Source: Nitrososphaerales archaeon
GTDB lineage: Archaea; Thermoproteota; Nitrososphaeria; Nitrososphaerales; JANXEG01
Direction of reading: 5' to 3'
Length of the DNA stretch: 43,346 nt
Assembly: GCA_025058425.1 (NCBI GenBank)
Contig: JANXEG010000003.1
Location: 1 to 43,346 of the forward strand
Both the position numbers and the translations under genes were made by a program. Position 1 is the stretch's first letter. Each line of letters begins with the position of its first letter. The notes under the pieces are model-generated. The model did not search any database. It was not told the DNA's origin and worked only from the letters and a program-made list of their open reading frames with translations. Below, piece after piece: positions 36,849 through 43,346 of the stretch.

Positions 36849-37877
36849 ATGGGTGTAGATATTAGAGATATAGTCAAAGCTACGAGAGTCACACTGGAGC
36901 AACTATCGGGGATGGCGATCGCTATAGATGCCTATAATGCCCTCTACCAATTCCTCGCGATTATAAGGGGTGAAGTGGGAGAGCATTTAAGAGATCACGA
37001 AGGTAGAGTGACGAGCCACCTAAGTGGCCTATTCTACAGAAATATAAACTTCTTAATGATAGGTATAAAACCGGTCTACATCCTTGATGGCCAACCACCT
37101 ACGTTAAAGTTCATGGAGATCGAGAGAAGGAAGGCTGTAAAACAACAGGCCGTAATAAAGTATCTTGAGGCCTTATCGAGGAAAGATTATGAAGCTGCGA
37201 AGAAGTATGCTCAAGCTACATCGATCATCAAGGATTACATGGTAGAGGATACAAAACGTATTCTCGATTTGATGGGCATACCTTGGATAGAGGCACCTTC
37301 TGAAGGTGAGGCTACCGCTGCTTACCTTACTCAAGTAGGTTTGGCATCGGCTACGGCGAGCCAAGACTTCGATAGCCTACTCTTCGGTGCTACACAGCTC
37401 ATAAGAAATCTTACGATAAGTGGTAGGAGGAAGCTCCCCGGGAAGAAGGAGTATGTGGATATCGAGCCTGAGAAGATCGAACTCGATCGATTGATTAGAG
37501 AGTTGGGGATAACAAGAGAGCAGCTGGTCGATATCGGTATCCTTGTGGGCACAGATTACAACCCCGATGGCTTCAAAGGGATCGGGCCTGTGAAGGCCCT
37601 AAAGTTAATCAAACATTACGGTAGATTGGAGAATATTCCTGAAATACAAGATGCGTTGAGTAAGATCGATTATGAGGCGATCAGGCAGATCTTTTTAAAG
37701 CCGAGTGTGGTGAAACCTTCAAAGTTAGAGTGGAGATCTATAGATACCGATGGTCTGATTCACTTCCTCTGTGATGAAAGAGACTTCTCCAAAACTAGAG
37801 TTATGAACGCTCTAGAGAAGTTGAAAGAGGCTCAGAGGAAGAGGTCTGAAAGTTTGGAGCGTTGGTTCGATGGTTGA
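36849..37877 (+). CDS. fen: flap endonuclease 1 (FEN-1)
   Basis: A 342-residue structure-specific 5' nuclease for Okazaki-fragment maturation and repair. FEN-1 must begin Met-Gly; ATG 36849 gives MGVDIRDIV and follows AAAGGGGC, so I prefer it to the upstream ATG at 36810. Active-site acidic residues lie in AIDAYNALYQF, YILDGQPP, EAPSEGEATAAYL, ASQDFDSLLFG and GTDYNPDGFKGIGP. The C-terminal PCNA-binding box reads ESLERWF, with Glu where the usual Gln stands. The last 8 bp overlap the isoaspartate methyltransferase gene. Confidence 0.95.
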   Translation: MGVDIRDIVKATRVTLEQLSGMAIAIDAYNALYQFLAIIRGEVGEHLRDHEGRVTSHLSGLFYRNINFLMIGIKPVYILDGQPPTLKFMEIERRKAVKQQAVIKYLEALSRKDYEAAKKYAQATSIIKDYMVEDTKRILDLMGIPWIEAPSEGEATAAYLTQVGLASATASQDFDSLLFGATQLIRNLTISGRRKLPGKKEYVDIEPEKIELDRLIRELGITREQLVDIGILVGTDYNPDGFKGIGPVKALKLIKHYGRLENIPEIQDALSKIDYEAIRQIFLKPSVVKPSKLEWRSIDTDGLIHFLCDERDFSKTRVMNALEKLKEAQRKRSESLERWFDG

Positions 37878-38568
37878 GCATATCGATTTTGCTGAGTTAA
37901 GGAGGAGGATGGTGGAGAATTTAGTAAGAGAGGGTATCATAAGGTCTGATGAAGTCAAAAGGGCGATGCTTACAGTTCCAAGGGAGGAGTTCGTTTGGCC
38001 AGATTGTAAGGATAAAGCGTATTGGGATACCCCACTCCCTTTGGGCACAACGGGCCAGACGATCTCTGCCCCTCATATGGTAGCGATTATGTTGGAAGAG
38101 TGCGAATTAGGTAGAGGTATGAGAGTATTGGAAATAGGTGCGGGTAGCGGGTACAACGCAGCCCTGATGGCCGAAATCGTCAACCCTAAGGGTAGTAGAG
38201 GATCGGGCAAGGTGATAACTGTAGATCGAGTGAAGGAATTGGTAGAATTTGCTAAAATGAATCTTAAAAGAACTGGGTATGATGATCGTGTCGAAGTCTA
38301 TCTTGCAGATGGTTCGTTAGGCTATCCAGAGGGTTGCGAAGAGGAGCTTTATGACCGAATTATGGTAACGGCATCATCACCTAAGGTACCTAAGATGTTA
38401 AAGAAGCAGCTGAAGAAAGGGGGCATACTTTTAATACCAGTAGGCGATCTGTGGGCGCAGAGTCTATTGAAGCTCATGAAGCGTGAAGATGGTAGCTTCG
38501 ATGAGAAGCACGTATGTGAATGTATATTCGTTCCATTGATAGGTGCAAACGGCTATCCTGAATATTAA
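37870..38568 (+). CDS. pcm: protein-L-isoaspartate O-methyltransferase
   Basis: A 232-residue SAM-dependent enzyme that repairs isoaspartyl damage. Motifs: VPREEFVWPD, the family's TISAPHMVAIMLE, SAM motif VLEIGAGSGYNAALMA and ITVDRVKELVEFA. C-terminal KKGGILLIPVGD completes the fold. Start ATG 37870 overlaps fen by 8 bp, so it is translationally coupled to a DNA repair gene. Normal in length. Confidence 0.94.
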   Translation: MVEHIDFAELRRRMVENLVREGIIRSDEVKRAMLTVPREEFVWPDCKDKAYWDTPLPLGTTGQTISAPHMVAIMLEECELGRGMRVLEIGAGSGYNAALMAEIVNPKGSRGSGKVITVDRVKELVEFAKMNLKRTGYDDRVEVYLADGSLGYPEGCEEELYDRIMVTASSPKVPKMLKKQLKKGGILLIPVGDLWAQSLLKLMKREDGSFDEKHVCECIFVPLIGANGYPEY

Positions 38569-38603
38569 ACATTTAAATAAATACCTTGATCACCATATAC
38601 GCA

Positions 38604-39158
38604 ATGGATCGGGATCAGGATCAAGATCTATTAGATTTTTTCAAGATAATCTACAGATTAAAGAAAGAAGTAAGAAAAGGTTGGTTGATTAAAGCTGGTG
38701 TTAAGAATCCAGAATCGGTCGCAGATCATGTGTGCTTTACAGCACTTCTCTCGATGATCATAGGTGATATGAGAAATCTTGATACCTTTAAAATGGTGAA
38801 GATGGCATTAATACACGATATAGGTGAAGCGTTGATAGGGGATAGGGTTCCTAACGAAATGGAAGGTAAAGATCGAAGAGAGAGCGAGGCCATATTCAAG
38901 ATCTTCTCTCATCTTCCGAACAGCATCCACAGATCTTACTTGGAGTTATGGAATGATCTGGTAAACTGTAAATCGGAAGAGTCAAGGTTGGTTTGGGAGC
39001 TGGATAAGTTCGAGATGGCTTTACAAGCCTGTGAATATTTTAATGAAGGTTACGATTGGGATAAATTGATGGAGTTCTTCACATCTGCAGAGAGGCAAAT
39101 AAAAGACCCCTTTTTAAAGACCCTACTTGTAAAAGTTAAACCATCACCGTTATCTTGA
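38604..39158 (+). CDS. HD-domain hydrolase (YfbR/HDDC2-like 5'-deoxynucleotidase family)
   Basis: A protein of about 184 residues with an HD metal site: ESVADHVCFTALLSM, ALIHDIGEALIGDRVP, and a late VWELDKFEMALQACEY carrying the final Asp. Relatives dephosphorylate deoxynucleoside monophosphates. A TATA box (ATTTAAATAA, 38571-38580) sits 28 bp before ATG 38604, so I take a leaderless start there rather than the upstream TTG at 38586. Confidence 0.85.
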   Translation: MDRDQDQDLLDFFKIIYRLKKEVRKGWLIKAGVKNPESVADHVCFTALLSMIIGDMRNLDTFKMVKMALIHDIGEALIGDRVPNEMEGKDRRESEAIFKIFSHLPNSIHRSYLELWNDLVNCKSEESRLVWELDKFEMALQACEYFNEGYDWDKLMEFFTSAERQIKDPFLKTLLVKVKPSPLS

Positions 39159-39190
39159 TCGATGGTATTGAAATAAGTGTGAATTAAATT

Positions 39191-40066
39191 ATGATAGAAG
39201 CCATCGGGTTCGCTATTTTAAGTGCGATCCTATTCGCTTATGGTACGATCTTCGTCCGGAAAGGCTTAGAAGAGCTCAATTTCTTCTCAGCATCTATAGT
39301 AGTCACACTCATCGGTTTTATTATCTATTTGCCACTCATGATTTTACTGGTACCATTAAATCGTATTAATATGGGAGGTATCGTGCTTTTTCTACTTTCG
39401 GGTATATTTACTCCAGGCCTTACAAGACTCTTCTACTTTAAAGGTATCGAAAAGCTCGGTGCGGCTATAAATGCACCGATCTTTGCCACACATCCTCTCT
39501 TTAGCGCGATACTCGCATTCATCCTTTTAAATGAACAGCCCAGTTACGGGATTTGGCTCGGAATATTCTGTATAATTTGTGGTGGAATAATACTTGAGAA
39601 GGTTATGCATAACAATGGAGGTTCAAAGAGGTTTAATAAAATCGATGCACTCTTCCCTCTATCGGCTGCCATAGTGCTGGGATTCGGATATATTTTAAGA
39701 AAGACGGGCCTAAATATGTGCAATGAACCGATTGCGGGTGCTACCTTTTCTTACATGGCCTCTTTACTTGTTTATACTCTTTTATTCACCTTATCATCAC
39801 GTATGAGAAGTTCTGCAATGGTAAACGGGAAAGCACTTCAGAGATTTTGGAAAGCGGGTGTACTTTTTGGTATAGGCTGGGTCTCTACATTTTATGCACT
39901 TAGAGTCGGCGATGTCACGATCGTTGCACCATTGGTGAATACCGAACCACTATTCGTAATACTCTTCATTCATCTATTCCTTAGGAAGTTAGAGAGAGTT
40001 TCTATCGCGCTTGTGATTGGTGCTCTTTTCATCGTTATAGGGACCACGTTTATAATACTCTACTGA
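39191..40066 (+). CDS. EamA/DMT-superfamily membrane transporter
   Basis: A 291-residue protein with about ten hydrophobic segments arranged as two EamA repeats: first half AILFAYGTIFVRKGLEEL...LNEQPSYGIWLGIFCIICGG, second half ATFSYMASLLVYTLLF...FVILFIHLFLRKLERVS, cited in parts. The repeat-end motif (LNEQP / LRKLE) is typical. Exporters of amino acids or metabolites are known in the family; substrate is unknown here. No partner gene is apparent. Confidence 0.88.
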   Translation: MIEAIGFAILSAILFAYGTIFVRKGLEELNFFSASIVVTLIGFIIYLPLMILLVPLNRINMGGIVLFLLSGIFTPGLTRLFYFKGIEKLGAAINAPIFATHPLFSAILAFILLNEQPSYGIWLGIFCIICGGIILEKVMHNNGGSKRFNKIDALFPLSAAIVLGFGYILRKTGLNMCNEPIAGATFSYMASLLVYTLLFTLSSRMRSSAMVNGKALQRFWKAGVLFGIGWVSTFYALRVGDVTIVAPLVNTEPLFVILFIHLFLRKLERVSIALVIGALFIVIGTTFIILY

Positions 40067-40129
40067 TCGAGAGTGATCGATTGAATTTATTTTTAATGAT
40101 TTTATCAGACCTTATTTGCTTTTTAAATA

Positions 40130-40846
40130 TCAAGTTAGCTTCTTACTCGATCTACCGTATGGACATATGTATACACACAATCCGCACAACCTCTCTCCTA
40201 ATCTTCTCTCCCTTTCTCTCATATACTCATCACATAAATGTACGTTGAACCTCACTTCTACAGGTTCTGATGGATCGAATGGGACGCCTGTAAATGCCTT
40301 AACCGGGCAGATCTTCACACATTCTTCACAATTACCACACCTGCCATTAATCGGTGAGCCAGTTTTAAATGGTGCATCTGTAAGTATTGTTGCGAGCCTA
40401 ACCCTTGGGCCATACCAAGGTGTGACCAAAAGGCAACTCTTCCCTATCCAACCAAGGCCGGATAGATTCGCCACAAGTTTATGAGAAATCACTCCGATAA
40501 GTTTACTATGGTCGATTCTTTGTGAAGCTGGTATCGGATAGGCGTGATAACCGTTCTCTTGAATCTTCTTTGCTAATAAAAGAGTGATATGGTCTAAGCG
40601 TGAATTGATCGTATTATAGAGTGCCTTATACGTGAAGATGACGCTCCGGTCTTCATGTCTATATAATTCATCAACGATCGCATCCAATAATCGAATGCCT
40701 ATCGATACACCCCTTGGAAACTTCCTTAAGTATTCTCCACCCTGTTTACATATGAAGTCCTGCACGGTCGTTAAATCGGCAAAACCGATCAAATCGACCC
40801 CGAGCTCTTTCGCCATTCGTTCGAGCTCAGCTTGTAGATTATTCAC
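40130..40846 (-). CDS. QueG-like double-[4Fe-4S] protein, short form
   Basis: A 238-residue protein resembling epoxyqueuosine reductase: N-terminal AKELGVDLIGFADL, then GLGWIGKSCLLVTPWYGPRVRLATILTD (in parts) and two ferredoxin-like cluster sets, CGNCEECVKICP and CGLCVYICPYG, with an additional Cys in VHLCDEY. It is much shorter than QueG (about 350 residues) and lacks the HEAT-repeat tail, so it may be a cobalamin-binding reductase of another role. It is convergent with the EamA gene. Confidence 0.8.
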   Translation of the reverse strand: MNNLQAELERMAKELGVDLIGFADLTTVQDFICKQGGEYLRKFPRGVSIGIRLLDAIVDELYRHEDRSVIFTYKALYNTINSRLDHITLLLAKKIQENGYHAYPIPASQRIDHSKLIGVISHKLVANLSGLGWIGKSCLLVTPWYGPRVRLATILTDAPFKTGSPINGRCGNCEECVKICPVKAFTGVPFDPSEPVEVRFNVHLCDEYMRERERRLGERLCGLCVYICPYGRSSKKLT

Positions 40847-40942
40847 TCTGATCGCCTATATGATATCGATAATTTTTCGATAAAAGCTTTATTTTATTTA
40901 AATTAATGTGAAGTAAGGATGTGGATATGCTTTACGCTATGC

Positions 40943-43164
40943 TCACTCTTTATCGATGAACTCTTCTGCCCTTGGAGGTTCTGGGCTTAAACCTTTCCTC
41001 TTTCTAATCTCTGTAATCAGTTGTGGCATTAAAGATGCGGGTACGGGTGACCATGACTTAAAGTACGTATTCCATAAAGCCTTTCCTGCTGTTGCCCCCC
41101 TCATCACTTCGCTCAAGTCGAAGGTTTCTGACGCTGGAATCTCACCCTGAATGATAGCAAGTAGACCCTTCTGTTCTATATTTAATAACTTTCCTCTTTT
41201 AGATGAAATTACACCAGCAACAGCGCCTATCAACTCTGATGGGCATCTAACTTCGATCCCCAGTATGGGTTCCAATAGGATCGGTTCGGCAGAAAGTAAC
41301 GCGCCCAATAGGGCCCTTCGTGTTGCAGGTACCAATTGAGCATAGGTTCTATGTGCAGGGTCTTCATGGGGAACGAAGTGGTATAGTATTGCTTTGATCC
41401 CTCTACAATATTCGTAGGCTAATGGACCATTGATCATAATGTCTATGAAACCTGCTCTGATCGAATCTAGTGATTCTTGAAGGAATTGGACACCCTTTGT
41501 AGCATCTACCAATATATTTCCTCGTTCATCTATGGCTACTACGTTGCGGGCTTCTTCCGCATCCCAACCATGCTCTCTTAAGATCTTTGCGATCGCCTTT
41601 CTATCCATGGCTTCATGAATCTGATTGGTTCTAATGAGCTCGATGATATCCTCTCCTAGAGGCTCTACAACCATGTATACTTTATTATGTCTATTTGGAG
41701 ACTTTGCCATTACAGGCCCAGCCCTACTTCGAATAGTTTCACGGTAGTTGATCAATGGTTTGGAAGTGATGATTTCTAAGCCCTGTTGATTGAGTAAAGT
41801 GGTAACGATTTCTAGATGAAGGACACCCATTCCCGACATCAATGTTTCACCAGTCTCTTCGTTGATCTTCACCACAAGATTGGGATCCTCAATACTCATT
41901 CTTCTTAACGCTTCTACAAGTTTGGGCAGATCTCTAGGATTCTTTGGCTCTATAGCTTCCGTAACCACAGGTTCAGAAACGTACTTGATAGATTCGAAGG
42001 GTACTACATCTTTTATAGATGATACAGTCTCACCAGCCCTCGCATGCTCGAGGCCAAGGAGTGCCGGAATATTACCCGCGGTCAGAACACCTACGATTTC
42101 TCGATACGGCCCCATGAACATAGTAACAGACTGAACCCTCTCCTCCCTCTTTGCACCGATTAGGTAAACTACATCACCATCTCTAACCGTACCTGAGAAG
42201 AGCCTGCCCGTTGCTACAACACCAGCTTGAGGGTCTACGACGACATTTGTAACCATCATCACTATCGGTTTATTTTCATCACAATCCAGTAGAGCCTTCC
42301 CTATTTCAGAGTTCAAATCACCCTTCCAAATCTTTGGTATACGGTACTTTTGAGCGACATGAGGTGGTGGGAGGTGTTTGATCACCATGCTTAGAACTGC
42401 TTCATGTAAGGGAGCCCTTTCAACCAAATCTGCAACCTTTCCTTTCGAATACGCATCGTATATATCACTAAAGCGAATACCGATCTTCTGCGCCATTTCG
42501 AAGTTGAATCCCCATCTATCCTTCGCAGAGCCAAAGGCTACGCTACTTCCCTGTATACTCACTAACCATTTATCACGATATTCCGGTTCGGCGTAAATCT
42601 TGATCAGACGGTTAAAGTCATTGATGATATTCGCTAGCCATGTTTGCATCTTATCAGGCGTAAGTCTCAATTCTTTCACCAATCGATCGATCTTGTTAAT
42701 GAATAACACCGGTCGAACCCTTTCTTCCAAGGCCTGTCGAGTAACGGTCTCGGTCTGAGTCATTACACCCTCAACGGCATCGACAACTACTACAGCACCA
42801 TCTATAGCCCTCAAACTTCGTGTAACCTTACCAGTAAAGTCGATATGTCCAGGGGTATCGATCATATTCATCACATAAGGTTTTCCTTCATATTCATAGT
42901 ACAGTGTAACATTAGCCGCTTTGATTGTCATCTGCCTTTGTTGCTCCAACTCCATAAAGTCTAAAGCTAACGCTTGGCCAGCTACCGAAGGGCTGAGCAT
43001 ACCACACGCTGCTAAGAGACTATCGCTCATCGTAGTTTATACGGCTGATCAGAAATTTCTGATCAGTTTCCGTGATCTACGTGAGCGATAATCCCAAAGT
43101 TCCGTATCTGATCCTTTATACCGATGATCTTCAATACCTCCGCAGTGGTCTTGAACCTTGGCAC
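40943..43164 (-). CDS. translation elongation factor 2 (aEF-2), interrupted by a 29-nt intron
   Basis: Coding sequence is exon 1 43164-43068 and exon 2 43038-40943, giving 730 residues, the usual aEF-2 length. Start is GTG 43164 (VPRFKTTAEVLKIIG...) with AGGTGGTGA 7 nt before it. Exon 1 encodes QIRNFGIIAHVDHG and half of the G1 motif; K33 is split by the intron and exon 2 resumes with TTMSDSLLA. Later motifs are DTPGHIDF, INKIDR and SPNRHNKVYM. The diphthamide-loop region reads HEDPAHRTYAQLVP (H595), with Thr-Tyr where Gly residues are usual. Without splicing only a 695-residue frame from ATG 43030 is seen, lacking the P-loop. It promotes ribosomal translocation. Confidence 0.93.
43039..43067 (-). 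other. 29-nt BHB intron in the aEF-2 gene
   Basis: Unspliced, the sense strand runs GGA AAC TGA and stops. Removing 43067-43039 gives GGA AAA ACT ACG ATG AGC (G-K-T-T-M-S), restoring the P-loop. The RNA forms a BHB: outer helix CGUAG/CUACG (extendable by GCUCA/UGAGC around a bulged A), central helix ACGG (43073-43070) with CCGU (43044-43041), 5' bulge AA|A, inner hairpin from a perfect 22-nt palindrome (43045-43066), and 3' bulge AU|A. Both cuts fall after the second bulge nucleotide, as for archaeal splicing endonuclease. Phase 1 intron. Confidence 0.9.
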
Positions 43165-43346
43165 AGCGTCTTCACCACCTATCGGAAGAAGAATAGGAGG
43201 GTTAAGAACCTTTCCCTTACAGATTCACCTTTGCGTATAATTCGAATAGCTGAGTTTTTCGCTTTAATAAATATCTCTCATAAATTTATTTCCTTGTAAA
43301 ATCATCGGTAAAATTCATAAGTAAGTGATGGACGAAGAAGTTAACA
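43165..43346 (-). promoter_or_regulatory. aEF-2 upstream region
   Basis: On the minus strand AGATATTTATTAAAG (about 43260-43275) and CGAATTATACGC (about 43236-43246) are TATA-like. The second would give a leader of roughly 50 nt including the AGGTGGTGA ribosome site. The reading frame is open upstream of GTG but has no conserved Met. Confidence 0.4.

Noticed and set aside
40943-43030. aEF-2 starting at ATG 43030 as a 695-residue protein
   Set aside because: It would lack the P-loop and switch start of a GTPase; the missing N-terminus is encoded immediately upstream, out of frame, and is restored by the BHB intron model.

Overview
The window is a gene-dense, AT-rich archaeal chromosome segment. 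Archaeal markers include archaeal elongation factor 2 (aEF-2), aEF-1 beta with its zinc-ribbon partner, a CDC48/VCP ATPase, FEN-1, a Sulfolobus-type two-subunit 2-oxoacid:ferredoxin oxidoreductase, a geranylgeranyl-reductase-family flavoprotein and TATA-box/leaderless promoters. Many genes start with TTG or GTG, and bulge-helix-bulge (BHB) introns occur in both tRNA genes and in one protein gene. This points to a (probably thermophilic) member of the TACK/Thermoproteota lineages; I cannot place it more precisely from sequence alone.

Layout. 1-213: 5' end of a winged-helix regulator. 314-2428: MoaD-like protein plus aldehyde:ferredoxin oxidoreductase. 2571-4241: glyA and a Hjc-like protein. 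4290-5573: multi-cluster radical SAM protein, preceded at 5597-5661 by an apparent C/D box sRNA. 5770-7126: unknown protein and a UPF0282 metallo-hydrolase. 7242-7329: intron-containing tRNA-Gly(CCC). 7523-10058: Hsp20, Fur/PerR regulator, DPSL ferritin, Rieske ferredoxin and a pyrimidine-dimer glycosylase. 10132-13158: ferredoxin oxidoreductase operon with a tiny Cys-rich ORF. 13482-15900: CDC48 and a winged-helix protein. 16003-16468: aEF-1 beta and zinc ribbon. 16590-18251: geranylgeranyl-reductase-family flavoprotein and a small membrane protein. 18276-33185: de novo purine biosynthesis (purH, purB, purM, purC, purE, purD, purF paralogue, folD, purN, purF, purL, purQ, purS). 33343-34746: dihydrolipoamide dehydrogenase. 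34947-35087: tRNA-Leu(CAA) with three introns. 35161-40846: DUF72 protein, FEN-1, protein-isoaspartate methyltransferase, HD hydrolase, EamA transporter and QueG-like Fe-S protein. 40943-43164: aEF-2, split by an intron.

How the genes fit together. The purine genes give a nearly complete PRPP-to-IMP route plus PurB. It uses the folate-dependent PurN and PurH, with FolD in the operon and serine hydroxymethyltransferase elsewhere in the window as likely C1 suppliers. The Fur/ferritin/Rieske/glycosylase stretch looks like an oxidative and DNA-damage protection neighbourhood.

Most interesting are the RNA-processing features. (1) The aEF-2 gene is interrupted by a 29-nt intron inside the GTP-binding P-loop; the splice sites needed to restore the protein are exactly those predicted by a BHB fold. 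(2) tRNA-Leu(CAA) needs removal of three introns (22, 20 and 11 nt). (3) The C/D box sRNA candidate carries a 12-nt guide whose D+5 position falls on wobble C34 of that same tRNA-Leu(CAA). (4) The tRNA-Leu leader contains an 11-nt perfect complement of the tRNA 3' end including the encoded CCA.
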